This document shows, one piece after another, positions 50,073 to 61,300 of a stretch of 64,000 nucleotides of DNA (position 1 is its first letter; the number at the start of each line of letters is the position of its first letter). The stretch covers positions 139,484 through 203,483 of the forward strand of contig CAWIOM010000016.1 in NCBI GenBank assembly GCA_963837735.1, in the 5' to 3' direction. The position numbers and the translations under genes were made by a program. The stretch is from VRUE01 sp963837735. Its GTDB lineage: Bacteria; Actinomycetota; Thermoleophilia; Solirubrobacterales; 70-9. The notes beneath the pieces were generated by a model. It was not told where the DNA came from, searched no databases, and saw only the letters and a list, made by a program, of their open reading frames with translations.

Positions 50073-52950
50073 CGCGCGGCTGATCTTCCTCGCCGGACCC
50101 GCAGGGAACTGAAAGGCGAGTCCCGAACCATCGGTGCGCGCCGCCCTGCGAAACGAGGGTGACACCAGCCCGCTGGGCGCGGGCACACAGACCGTTGCTG
50201 TTGACGGCCAGGCCGCGCTTGCCGCCTGCCAGGGCGAGCGCGACGCGTGAGATGGGGACGTCCGGAAGGTGGTCGAAGACGATGCGGACCTTGCCGCGCC
50301 TGGCGGCAACTGCGCCGCGCAGGAGAATGTCAACCTGTCCGTGGAGCTCAACGCCGAGGCCCGGGTACTTGCCCGAAGTTTCGACCAGGGTGACACGACC
50401 TTGGAGCGGTCGATCGAGAAGCGGACTCCAAACAGTGGCCGACCCGATCGCCGCCGGTGCCGGACAGCTCTCGGCAGCGAACTGCTCCCGGTTGCAGATG
50501 GCGCGCAAGTGAAGAAGGTCGATCAGCATGCTGCGTGGAACGGCGACGGCGACGCGACGCAGGTTTGCGTCCTGGGCGCGCGGCCTCACCACGGCCCGCA
50601 GGGCCGGGTGCCCGTGTCGCCTCACGCTGCCGGTCAGGCGTAGCCGGACCCCGTACTTAAGTCCGAGAGCGCGGCATTCGGCAAGCTGAAAGCGACTCGA
50701 GACCGCGGTTGCGGCTCCCGAAACGGGGGCTACTGTGGCGTCGAGCGAGGTCGGGTCGCAGCTCGTCGGATTGAGGGTGAATTCGGGCCTGTCGAGCCGG
50801 ACCTGGATGGACCGGACATCGAGCGCGACGCCCCGCACCGCGGTCGGAAGGGGGTCGATTTGTGCCGTGACCCGGGCGGTTTCCGGGTCGACGTGGAGCG
50901 CCGCTCTGGTCACCTCCGTGCCCAAGTCGAACGGGCCCGCGATCACTGGAGTGACGAACGCCAGGCTGACGGGCGCCCCCTTGAAGGGCCCGGCCAGGTA
51001 CACGTCCCCGCGCATGTAGTAGGGCGAGACGCCGGCGCCGGCACCCACCCACACGTCGCCGACATCAGAGGCGGCGGGGCAGGATGGGTCGGCGAGCTCG
51101 TCACTCCCGTCCCTGTGCGCGGCGGCGGACAGCGCGTCATTGGGGCAGCTGCGGATGTCAGCCAGTTTCGCCGTCAGGCCGGGGGGCAAGGAGAGGGTGA
51201 CCGAGTGGAATTCCTGTGAGCCGTCGGGACGGCTCAGGCTCATGACGAAGGGCGAGTACCCGGCCGCGATCGGGGCGATTGTGCCGCCGTCGAAACTGGG
51301 CCGGGTCGGCCGCCCGCAGCCGCCCTGGGGACTCGATTCGATCGCGAACGCGTCCTCGAGGCCGGCCGGGGAATCGGGCGTCGAGTAGGGGGTGAGCTCG
51401 GATTCGGTCCTGAACTCACCACAGGCGGGCGGTGTACGCAGGAGTGCGTGCGGGCCCTGTCTTAGATCGAGCCCGATGCGCTCGATCGGCAGCTGCGGGC
51501 CTTCGTTCACGGTGATCACGAGTAGCCCGCTGCTCGGATCGGTTTCGACGTGACCCGCAAACTTGGCGACTATGCCGCGTTGGGGTTCGTCGACCTCGAT
51601 GTAGACAGCCAACAGCGATTCGAATGGGTTGTCGTAGGGTTCGGCCAGGTAGAGGACCCCCGGCAGGGGCGCTTCCAGCAGTGGCGTCTCGACTTCAGCC
51701 GTTCCGATCCTTGAGGCGTCCGGGCATGCAGCCGGTTCTGCGGTGAAGTGGATCGGCTCGAAGCCGAGCTGCGACGTCAGCCCGATCTCCGAGGACGAGC
51801 AACCCTGCAGCCCGTTCCCGCCCGCGGGGTTGAGCGCCACCCCCTTTGGAAGGGTGATTCTCGTGTCCTCCAGGTGCGAGGTCTGAAGTGGGCAACTCAC
51901 CGTCGACCTGCCTTCAGCGATCCATTCCCCCCTCGTCTTCCCGGATTCGGGCGGGGGAAGGGCCTCGCATTCTTCGTCATGAGGAAGGCGCACATCGACT
52001 CGGAGACCGGTCGGCGAGTCGGCCAGGGTCGTCGTCGGCCGCACGGTCACTTCGGGGTCGAACCGGATCTGCTCGCATCCGGTCTCGCCCGGAGCCGCCA
52101 GGTGCTCGGTGATCCACTGCTCGCTGTTCCCCCAGGATCTGACCCTGAGCTCGGCGCCCAGCGGACCCGGCTCGCAGCTGGTCGGTGCCGAGGTGAAGGG
52201 ACGGGTGGCCGGCCCGACGACCTCGGCTCCGAGCGCTCCGGTTCCGGTGTCGAAGCGATGGCTGTCGTGAAGGCCGTCATAGGGAACTCCCCACAGGGTG
52301 AGCGTCGCCCCGCGCGATTGACTGAGGGTCGCGAGGTCCTTGACCTCTCCCCTGAGACCGTAATCGCCGACGGTCCGAACGCTCGTGTGGAGAACCACCG
52401 TGATTCCGATGGATTTGAAGCCGAGCATCATGGCGTCTCCGGGAGGCGGCACGAGGTTCTCCAGGGGGGAGAGCCCCTGAATCACGCTTGTATCGCTCGC
52501 CGCCGTTCCGACCTGGCTCTCCGTTGGGCAGCCGCCGAACAGCGTCAGATGGAAGTCCGCTGCCTCGCAACGCGGAACGGCGAGCGGGTCGGCGATCGCG
52601 CCCGCGGGAAGGTCGGCGACCAGGTCCTTCGCCAGCCCGTCGGGTTCGCCGGCGGTGCCCTGGAGCTGAAGGGAGATCGTCAGGTCGGGGTGAGCGCCCG
52701 CCTGGGTGAGCTCGGGTGCTTCGCGGAGGTTGTCGATCCAGGTCCCGTAGCCGTTGCCGAAGAATGCAAGCTCGGGAATGCCGGGGACGGTCACTCCGAT
52801 CGGCGTCTGAGGGAGGGGCGCCTGAGCCTGGACGAAAGAGTTACCGGATTCGAAGCTGAGGTCGGCCAAGCTGGGCGGAGCGTGCGCGGCCAGCCCCGCC
52901 GCAAACACAGCGGCTAAGGCTACGAACCTTTGGCATCGTTCCCCAGACAT
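49987..52950 (-). CDS. Large secreted protein, family B copy 3
   Basis: 987 residues from ATG 52950; signal peptide FVALAAVFAAGLAAHAPPSL AD. Family B motifs: TQAGAHPDLTISLQLQG, LPAGAIADPLAVPRCEAADF, GCPTESQVGTAAS, LTLWGVPYDGLHDSHRF, LPKGVALNPAGGNGLQGC, CPDASRIGTAEVETPLLEAP, YLAEPYDNPFESLLAVYIEV, AGYSPFVMSLSRPDG, LADIRSCPNDALSAA, YLAGPFKGAPVSLAFVTPV, NPTSCDPTSL, ICNREQFAAESCP. It is closest in plan to copy 5 (58342): both have the GTWIDNLREA or EWIDKYRNAEE stretch before AGxHPD. The tail after PCG runs antisense through the end of the family A gene (86-base overlap) and is less basic than in other copies. Upstream gap of 152 bases separates it from the lipoprotein. Confidence 0.85.
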   Translation of the reverse strand: MSGERCQRFVALAAVFAAGLAAHAPPSLADLSFESGNSFVQAQAPLPQTPIGVTVPGIPELAFFGNGYGTWIDNLREAPELTQAGAHPDLTISLQLQGTAGEPDGLAKDLVADLPAGAIADPLAVPRCEAADFHLTLFGGCPTESQVGTAASDTSVIQGLSPLENLVPPPGDAMMLGFKSIGITVVLHTSVRTVGDYGLRGEVKDLATLSQSRGATLTLWGVPYDGLHDSHRFDTGTGALGAEVVGPATRPFTSAPTSCEPGPLGAELRVRSWGNSEQWITEHLAAPGETGCEQIRFDPEVTVRPTTTLADSPTGLRVDVRLPHDEECEALPPPESGKTRGEWIAEGRSTVSCPLQTSHLEDTRITLPKGVALNPAGGNGLQGCSSSEIGLTSQLGFEPIHFTAEPAACPDASRIGTAEVETPLLEAPLPGVLYLAEPYDNPFESLLAVYIEVDEPQRGIVAKFAGHVETDPSSGLLVITVNEGPQLPIERIGLDLRQGPHALLRTPPACGEFRTESELTPYSTPDSPAGLEDAFAIESSPQGGCGRPTRPSFDGGTIAPIAAGYSPFVMSLSRPDGSQEFHSVTLSLPPGLTAKLADIRSCPNDALSAAAHRDGSDELADPSCPAASDVGDVWVGAGAGVSPYYMRGDVYLAGPFKGAPVSLAFVTPVIAGPFDLGTEVTRAALHVDPETARVTAQIDPLPTAVRGVALDVRSIQVRLDRPEFTLNPTSCDPTSLDATVAPVSGAATAVSSRFQLAECRALGLKYGVRLRLTGSVRRHGHPALRAVVRPRAQDANLRRVAVAVPRSMLIDLLHLRAICNREQFAAESCPAPAAIGSATVWSPLLDRPLQGRVTLVETSGKYPGLGVELHGQVDILLRGAVAARRGKVRIVFDHLPDVPISRVALALAGGKRGLAVNSNGLCARAQRAGVTLVSQGGAHRWFGTRLSVPCGSGEEDQPRVSASPCSRRSGWKTPSRLPRRRSSCERG

Positions 52951-53102
52951 TCCCGTACCAACCGTGGGACCCCGCCACCAGACTCGCCGGGGCGGGCATC
53001 CCTGTATCCCACAGGAAAGACTCTACTCCCATCGCATAAGCCGAATCTCGATTTCTCGCCGGCATCGGGCCGTTCTCCGACTTGGGAATGCAGCCGATCG
53101 GC

Positions 53103-53882
53103 TCAGCCAGCCGCCGTGGGAAAGGGTTCCGGGTTGATCGTGTTGATCCTCCACTCGCCGTCGTCGTTGCGCATCGCGATGTAGCCGACCCTGTCTTCGG
53201 CGCCCCTGAAGATGATGTACGCGTACCTGCCCCTGACCCGGAAGCTGAGCAGCTCCTTTACTTCGCCCGAGGCGCGCAGCGCGGCCTGCGGAACCAAGCT
53301 GAATAGATACCGCAGCGTCGCCACGCAGCCCTTCGGCTGCTTATCCTTCGGCAGCGTGGTTGCGCTGATCGCGAGTTGCCGCTGGAGCTGCCGCGACGTC
53401 ACCGAGCACGCCTCCGCCCACCGGCCCGCTGCCCTTGCGCTCAGGTAGGTCCGGAGCGTAGCTAGAGCCTGGTTTTGCCCTTCGATGTCTCCCTCGACGC
53501 CGAATTCCTGGATCGAGTTGTCGCCGGCCGGCTGGATGGGCACTCCCGGCGCGGCGGCCTTCGCCCCCGGAGTTCCCGGCGGGGCGGCCTTCGCGCCCGG
53601 TTCGGGGGAGCCGGGGTTCGTCTTCTGATGAGCCGGCCCCCCGGACTGTCCACCTCCGCCCTGCTTCCCCCCGGACTGACCACCGTCACCTTGCCGCCCC
53701 TCGGGCGTCGCGGTTTCGGCGCCGCCGGCTTCGGGCGTCGCGGTGCGCTCGCCCGTCGCCACCGAGGTCGCGGATTCCTCGCCGCCGCCGCACCCGGCGA
53801 GCGCCAGCACGGCGCAGGTCAGCAGCAGCGGAGAGCGTCCGAAGAGCGTCTTCACGCCCGACAGCTTCGCACCATCGCTCAT
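53103..53882 (-). CDS. Lipoprotein after the second giant-protein cluster
   Basis: ATG 53882 overlaps the stop of the upstream gene (ATGA). 259 residues. Hydrophobic segment then LALAGC, a lipobox (Cys about residue 31). A long low-complexity linker (about 32-125) of Gly/Gln/Pro/Ala follows with GGKQGGGGQSGG. Globular domain (about 125-259): GQNQALATLRTYLSARAAGR, WAEACSVTSRQLQRQLAISA, QPKGCVATLRYLFSLVPQAA, FRVRGRYAYIIFRGAEDRVG, YIAMRNDDGEWRINTINPEP. Same plan as the lipoprotein at 11928. The two Cys are placed alike. It shows that a lipoprotein at the end of the row is a conserved part of the gene set. Confidence 0.82.
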   Translation of the reverse strand: MSDGAKLSGVKTLFGRSPLLLTCAVLALAGCGGGEESATSVATGERTATPEAGGAETATPEGRQGDGGQSGGKQGGGGQSGGPAHQKTNPGSPEPGAKAAPPGTPGAKAAAPGVPIQPAGDNSIQEFGVEGDIEGQNQALATLRTYLSARAAGRWAEACSVTSRQLQRQLAISATTLPKDKQPKGCVATLRYLFSLVPQAALRASGEVKELLSFRVRGRYAYIIFRGAEDRVGYIAMRNDDGEWRINTINPEPFPTAAG

Positions 53883-56800
53883 CGATGCTTGTGGCGATGC
53901 TTCCTGTGGGGCTTTCTCTTGTGCTTCTTCTTCTTGCACTTGCCGCGCAGCTTGGTCGTGTAGATCGTGCCGCGGTTGTTCTGGCCGAGCGCTTTGACCG
54001 AAGCGGTCGGCGGGTGCTTGCAAATGTTGACCGAGTTGGCCAGCAGACCGCGCTTGCCGCCGTTGAGCTGCATCACGAAGGCCTCGATCGGTGCATCGGG
54101 GACGTTGTCGAAGAAGGCGCTGGATGCCGCCGCTCCCGGTCGGGCCGATGCGGCCCTGGAGAACGATCCTCATCTCGCCGCTCCGCAGCGAGGCGACCAG
54201 GTCGGGGAGGTGGTGCTCGAGGAGCGCAGGTAGACCGGGCCGCGTAGCGGCTCGTCGAACAGCGAGGAGTGGACGACCGCCTTCCCGTAGACCGAGTCCG
54301 GCGGGCAGTTCTCCGGCCTGGAACTGCACCCTGGTGCAGATCTGGCGGATGTGGTCCTGGGCCAGGAAGAGCGGCCTTGGGCATGTCGACGGTGATGCGC
54401 TTCATCGAGGCGTCCCCGCACGGGCCTGGAGCACCGCTCGCAGGGCCGGGTTGCCGTTGCGCGTGGTCGGACCCCGCAGCCGCAGGCCGAGCTTCGGTCG
54501 GAAGCCGAGCTCGAGGCAGTTGAGCAGCTGGAAATGTTCGGCTGACGGTGACGCTCGAGTCGTCGCCAAGCTCTTCGAAGGTCGCGCCCGAGCCGGTGAC
54601 CGTCGAGATCATCTCTGAGGGTTCGCAGCTGGTCGGGTTGCGGGTGAACTCGAGGCGGTCCATGTAGATGCGGACGTCCCGCAGGTGCAGCGGTATCCCG
54701 TCGAGGATGTGGGGGATCGGGTCCGAGGAGCCGGCCTCGATCTGCAGCTGGGCGGTCAGCGGATTGACCGAGAAGGCAGAGCGGATCACGATCGTTCCGA
54801 GGTCGAACGGGCCGACCGTAGCCGCGTTGATCGTCACCAGCGAGAGCGGCTGGCCTTGGTAGGGGCCGGCCAGGTAGATCCGCCCCGCGCGCGTAGGTGA
54901 GCGCGTCGCCGACGCCGTAGCTGGTTTTGGTGCTGCCGACCTGGCTCGCCGGGACAGGAGGGGTGGGCGATCTCGTCGAAGCCGTCGTTGACTCGCGCCG
55001 CCGCGATCGCGGCCTCCGGGCAGAACGGGATCCCGGCGAGTTTGCCGGTGATTCCCTTGGGCAGGATTGAGCGAGTAGGAGGTGATCTCCTGGTCGGTGT
55101 CGTGGCGCGAGAGGCGCACGTAGTAGGGGGTGTAGGAGCCGACGTTGGAGTTGACCCCGCCGGTGTAGGCTTCGGGGACGAAGGGCGGCGTCGATGCCGT
55201 TCGGGCACGGGCCCGCTGTCGATGCCGGTGGTGATCGGGGATTTGGTCGTCGAGACCTCGTCGGGGACGCCTTGGGACCACGGAGTTCAGGGTGATCTTG
55301 GTGGTCGCGTGCACCGCAGAGCGGCGGGCGAGACGACCGGTGCCCGCTGGCCGGAGCTGAAGTTGACCTCCAGGTCGGTGTAGGGGAGCTGGGGCAGGTC
55401 ATCGAAGGTCGCGGTGAGGGTCCCGTCGCCGGGGTCGGGGGTGAGCTTGCCGGGGATGCGGAATCAGCAGACCGCGGTCAGCGGACTTGGCGACCAGGTA
55501 GACGGCGAGCAGCGAATCGAAGGGGTTCTCCGCGCCCGGCGTCGTGGTTTCGGGGTTGTCGGGCTGGGCGAGGTAGACCGAGCCGCGCAGGCGGTTGGTG
55601 AAGTAGGGCAGCCCGACGATGAAGACGCCGATCTTGGAGGCGTTGGGACAGCCCGTCGCCGGGTGCGTTGAAGGCGGTCTCGGGGGCGAGCTGTGCGGGG
55701 GTGCAGACGCCGAGCCCGGCGCCCACCGACGGGTTGAGGCGTGACTCCTTTGGGCAGCTCGACCAGGAGCCTTTTGACCAGTGCCTGGGTGCGTTCGCGT
55801 GGGTTGGCGAAGGCTTCGTTTTCGTTGTAGAAGCGGAAGACGAAGCCGCTCGCCGAGGAGGCCTTGGTGACCGAGAGCAGGCCTTCGGATTCGAGTTCGA
55901 AATCGAGGTTTTCGCAACTCGTGACCGGCCCGCCGGAGGTCGCCGTGGCGCTTCGGTGCCCCGGCCTGCTGCCAGGAGCCGGCTTCGACTTCAAAGGTGA
56001 GCGAGGCCCCGCAGACCGTCGGCAGCGTGACGAAGGCGCGCGGTTTGGCGGTGGTCGGCTCGCCCGACCAGCATTTCGCGAAGCGCGAAGGCGGGCTCTT
56101 CCTCGTTCAGGCAGTCGCCGCGCTCGGAGTTGTGGGAGGCGTCCCAGGGCACGCCCCACAGCGAGACCTTGAGCGCCTCCAGCTGCAGGCTCTGGGGGAT
56201 CTCGGTGGCGTCCAGGTCGACGTAGGCGCCGGGGACGTCGGAGTCGATCTTGGCGTCGAAGACAAGCGGTGTTCCGAACGGCGAGGCGCCGAAGCGGGCG
56301 GCCGTCGCCGAAGTTCGGGCTGCATGTTGTAGAGGCCGAAGGTGCGCGTCTTGCCGCCGCCGATCCCGCTCGTGACCTCGACCGTGCCGACCTGGGCGCG
56401 GTCGTTGCAGCTCTCGCCCGATTCCTGTTGGGGAAGGGCGGCGTGCGCGGCGTCGTGAAGGCCGAGTGCTGCAGAGGACGCCGACCCGTTGGCCGGGTTG
56501 AGCAGCATCCCCGGCGGCAGCTGCAGGCGCAGGTCGCGCAGGTCGGCGTTCCGCCGCTCTGGTCCAGGGCGACGTCGTCTGGACCTGGTAGGGATGGGAG
56601 CCGGCGAGGGTCGTGAGCCTCCTCCGTCGGCGTAGACCGCGGCGTCGAAGCCTTCGCTGCCGGGTATCAGGCCCCGCGGGTCGGGGCGGGGAGCGGCGGG
56701 TGGGCGGGCGCATCGCTTCCGGCGGCGGCGGGCGGCGCCGCGGTCCCCTCGCCGCCGCCGTGGGCGGCGAGGCCGATGAACGCCGGCACGCGGGGAGGCG

Positions 56801-58335
56801 AGGAGGAAGCACTCGCCGTGCCGACTCTGCTTCCACTGGCCGCCCTTGCAGCGCTTTATTCCCCGCGCCTTGCGACGCGGCTCGTTTGCGCATTTCGTCA
56901 CGTTGGAGCAGGGTGCTGGGCTCGCTGCGGGCCGTCCGGGTGCGCTTGGCCGGCCGGCGAGGCGCTGGATCCTGGCGCCTCAGCTTCCGCAGTTCGCTGG
57001 GCGATACGGCTGCAGTGGCGGAGTCGAGTTCCGGTAGCGGACCTTCGGGTTGCCGAGGCCTTCCAGCAGCGTGGTCAGGGTCGGGTCGGCCGGTTCTGGC
57101 GGCAGCGCCTGGCAACCGTCGCCTTCGCAGCCGCTTGGACTTCGCTGACGGCCCCGCCGATCGCGACGGTTGGGAACAGCAGCCCGCTGCCCAGCGGCGG
57201 CGGGGAAGCGTCGGCGCGAGGGGTGCCTGGCCGGTCGTCGCCGCTTCCGGCGGATAGGCGTAGATCCCGCTGTGGTGGGTGTTGCCGGTCGTCACGATAG
57301 ACCCGGCCCTGAGTTCCGCTCGGGTAGCGCGCGGAGGCGGAGTTGTCGACGGTGAGGCCGGTAGGGGCGCCGTCGAAGACGTTTCGTTTCAGGTGGCCCT
57401 CGTAGGCTCCTTCGAGTCGAAGACATAGACGGTCGTCCACGGGGCTCTCGGTGTTGGCCGGCTTCTGGTTGTCGGTCAGGTAGACGTCGCCGCTGAAGTC
57501 GTCGATCGCCACCGCCGCATCGCGCAGCGAGACGAATTCCCCATCTGGGGTTTCGCCGCCGTCGATCTCTTCGACCGGTTCGACCATGTTGGTGGCCGGG
57601 TCGAAGACCTTGAGCGTGTTGTCGGAGGCGTCGGGGACGTAGACGAAGCCTTCGGTGGGCCCGTAGCCGGAGACGGCGACGCCGAACGGCGTCGCCGAGG
57701 TTGCCGACGCCGAGATCGAAAGCATGCGATCCATCCGATTCGTAGACGGAGACCCGGTCGCGCTTGGCACATAGACCGAGTCGTCGAGGGGATTGACCGC
57801 GACGCCCCTCGTCGCCACCGGTCGACGACCACGCTGCCGGGACCGGCTATCGACGAAGGGACCGGGTGCGGTGAAGCGCACGACGTTGCGGTGGTAGTTG
57901 TTGACGTAGAGCTTCGGTTTCGGAGGAGTCATACGCCACCGGCACGGGTCATCGACCGACCCGATGTGGGGTTCCGGCTTATCCCATTCCGCCAGCGGCT
58001 GGCCGATGAAGCCATGTCGTGGCCGGCGATGCCAGCTTCGACCGGGTCGGAGTAGAAGACGCTATCGCGCGGTGGTAGTAGTCGGAGACCCAGAGGCGGC
58101 TGTTGTTGTCGACCGTGAGGCCGCAAGGATCGTTGAAATAGCCGGTGGGCGGCGGTTCGCTCGGGTGGTTGTTGATCGGCCTGGCGGCGTACAGGTAGAG
58201 TGGGGAGTCGCCCGGCGCCGCCGAGGCGCTCGGCGCGGCGCCAAATAGGCTGCCGACCACAGCGAGCGTAAGGGCAAGTAGATGCGCCCACCCTCTGCGA
58301 GGGGTGTTTGTCCTGGCGGTTCTCACTCGGACCAC
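53879..58335 (-). pseudogene. NHL-propeller plus family B protein, probably one fused chain, broken by many frameshifts
   Basis: GTG 58335 (or GTG 58326) with signal peptide LALTLAVVGSLFGAAPSASA. First part has NHL blades: GLTVDNNSRLWVSDYYHRA, GVAVNPLDDSVYVPSATGS, FVYVPDASDNTLKVFDP, AAVAIDDFSGDVYLTDNQ. Near 56.9 kb is a Cys/basic linker (RGIKRCKGGQWKQSRHGEC). Then family B: LAGSHPYQVQTT, LQLPPGMLLNP, VSLWGVPWDASHN, LLVELPKGVT, CPNASKIGVFIVGL, IPFCPEAAIAAARV, YLAGPYQGQPLSLVTINAA, NPTSCEPSEMIST, CTRVQFQAENCP, LPDLVASL and GGKRGLLANSVNIC, tail CKKKKHKRKPHRKHRHK. Pieces lie in all three frames with ten or more indels, yet each piece is well preserved. Neither a stop nor a new start with a ribosome site is seen between the two halves. 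Confidence 0.65.
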
Positions 58336-58341
58336 CCCCGG

Positions 58342-61300
58342 CTAGCCGGCCTGCCGCGCAGCAACCCTCAGATGCCTCGCCTGCGCGCGGCCGCGCTTGC
58401 TGCTGTGCTTCTTATGGCATCGAGGGATATTGATCCGTTGCTTGAAGACCAACCTGCGCCCGTTGTGGCCCTGCAAGGCGACCGTCGCCTTCTGCTTCCC
58501 CTTGCAGAGGTTCTTGTTCGCCTGCAGCAGGCCCCTCTGGCCTCCCCGCAGGTGCAGTACGAACTTGCTGACGGGCGCGTCGGGAACCACTTCGAAGGTG
58601 TTCCGCAGGGCTCCCTTGACCGAGTCGGTCCGCCCACTCAGCTCCACCGACACCTGCCCGTTCAGGTCGGCGACCAGATCGGGCAGTTCGTGCTGGCTGG
58701 ATCGCAGGTAGACGTTGCCTGACAGCGGCTGGCCGAACAGCGGCGTCTCCGCCGTCGCGTAACCGTAGATCGAGCCCTCCGGACAGGCGTCGGCGTCGAA
58801 CTGGACCCTGGTGCAGACGGTGCCGATGTGGCTCTGATCGAGCAGCAGGGAGTTGGGCATCCGCACCTGTGTGTAGGCGATGTTGGCGTCGTCTCCGCGC
58901 GGGACCACGGTCGCAGTCAGCCTCGGGTGCGACCTGCGCCTGAACCGCTTGCCGTCGAGGCGCAGGAAGAGCTTCGGCTTGAAGCCCAGGCGTCGGCATT
59001 CGCCGAGCTGGAAGCGCTGGGAGAGGGGCGCCACGCTCCCCAGGGTGGAGACCAGCGATCCGTCGACGCTGGTCGGGTCGCAGGAGGTCGGGTTCTTCGT
59101 GAACTGGCTCCTGTCGAGGCGGAGCGCCACGGACTTGATGTCGAGCGGGATTCCCTTGAGGATCGATGGGATGTCGTCGCTGACGCCGGTTATCTGCGCG
59201 GTCACCGGGTCGACGTTAAGCGCGACCCTGACGGCGACGGTGCCCAGATCGAAGGGTCCAGCCGTCGCCGGGGTGATGATCACCAGGCTCAGCGGCGCGC
59301 CCTTGTATGGACCGGCCATATACGCGTGGCCGGTCACGTAGTAGGGCGCGGGGCCGGCGCCGGCGCCGACCTCGACCGTTCCGATCGCGGTGTCGGAGGG
59401 ACAGGACGGATTCGCCTGCTCGTCCTTGCCACTCTTGCCGGGTGCCGCGGCGATCGCGGCATCCGCGCAGTATGGGACGCCGGCCAGCTTGGCGCTGATC
59501 CCCTCCGGCAGCTTGACCGTCACCGAGCGAAATTCCTGGGTGCCGTCGCCGCGACTCACGTTCACCACGGTGGGCGAGTACTGGCCCGCGATCGGCGTAA
59601 CCGTACCCGCCTCGAATACCGGCGCGTTCGGCGCGGCGGCGCAGCTCCCGGTCGGGCTGGATTCGATCGAGAACGAATCTTCGAAGTCGACCGGCGATTC
59701 CGGCGCCGAGTAGGGGGTGAGCTGCGATTTGGTCGTGTAGCTGCCGCAGACAGGCGGCGTGCGCAGCGTCGCATGCGGCCCCTGCTTGAATTTGATTCTG
59801 ATGCTTTCCAGCGGCAGCTGGGGCTGTTCGTCGACGGTGGTCACCAGCTGCCCGGTGTTCGGATCGGCTTCGATCCGGCCCGCGAACTTGGCGACGATGC
59901 CCCGCTGCTTGTCGTCGACGCTGATGTAGATCGCCACCAGCGATTCGAACGGGTTGGCGTAGGGCTCGGCGAGGTAGACCTCACCCGGCATCGGCGCTTC
60001 GAGCACCGGAGTATCGACTTCCACCGTGCCGATTTTCGAGTCGTCCGGGCAGTTGGCCGGTTCGCCGGTGAAGTGGATCGGCGTCGAGCCGACCGGCGTG
60101 GTCAGGCCGATCCCAGCGGTCGAGCACCCTCCGAGGCCATTGGCGCCTGCGGGGTTGAGGACCATACCTTCTGGCAGGCTGACCCTGACCTTCTTCGTGT
60201 GCGAGGTCGACAGCGGGCAGTCGAGCGTCGATTCTTCATTTTCGATCGCTTCTTCCCGTTTCGTCGGTTCTTCGTTTTCGTGCTTTTCTATTTCTTCTTC
60301 CGCGGTTTCACCGAAGTCGAGTTCTTCGCATTCGGTGTTTTGGGGAACGTTCACGTTTAGGTTGAGACCGGTTGGCGAGTCGGCTTCGATCGTCGTCGGC
60401 GTCGCGTGCACCTCCGGGTCGTATTCGATTTCTTCGCAGCCTTCCTGCTCGGAGGCTTCGAATTCTTCTTCGGACCACGTTTCGGGATCGCCCCACGACC
60501 TGATTTTGAGCCCGGTGGTGAGCGGGCCCGTGTCACAGTTGGTCGGGGCGGAGAGGAACGGCCTGACCGCGCCCCCCGTCACCGGCGAGCCGAGCACACC
60601 GATGTTGGATTCGAAGCGGTGTTCGTCGTGCAGTCCGTCATGCGGCACGCCCCAGAACACCAGGGTTGCATTCGCGGGCGCCGCAAGCACCGTGGAGACT
60701 TCCCGGACTTCCGCGGTCAGTCCGTAGTCGCTCTCGCTGCGAACCCGGGCGAACACCACGGCGGTGAAGCCGAACACTTTCCAGGCGAACATCGCCACCT
60801 CGCCTTCGGGTGGCGTCAGGCTCGACACGGGGCTGTAGAAGGTGACGATGGCATTGGTCAGGGCTTCTCCCACCTGGGACTCGGTCGGGCACTTTCCGAA
60901 TAGGCTCAGCTGAAGCTGGGCCGCATCGCACCTCGGCACCGACAGCGGGTTGCCGACCGAGCCCGCGGGGAGATCGGTCACGATGGTCTTCATATCGGCG
61001 TCGGGTCCTGAGACACCGACTTTTTCCACGTGGAAGTTCGTGCTGAAGTCAGGGTGCCCGCCGGCCTGTTTCAACTCTTCCGCGTTCCGGTATTTGTCAA
61101 TCCATTCTTGATCTTTCGGGCTATAGAACGATCCCTGATTGAGTCCTTCCACGAGAATTCCCGTGAAGCAACAGAAATTCGAGAAGTCCGGGAGCAGGGG
61201 AACGAACGGCTGGTGCACCGGCGCGGTGGCCCTGACGAAGGCGGAGCCCGGTTCGATTCCGAAATCGGCCGACGCCGCCGGGGCGAGCAGCGCCAGGGTG

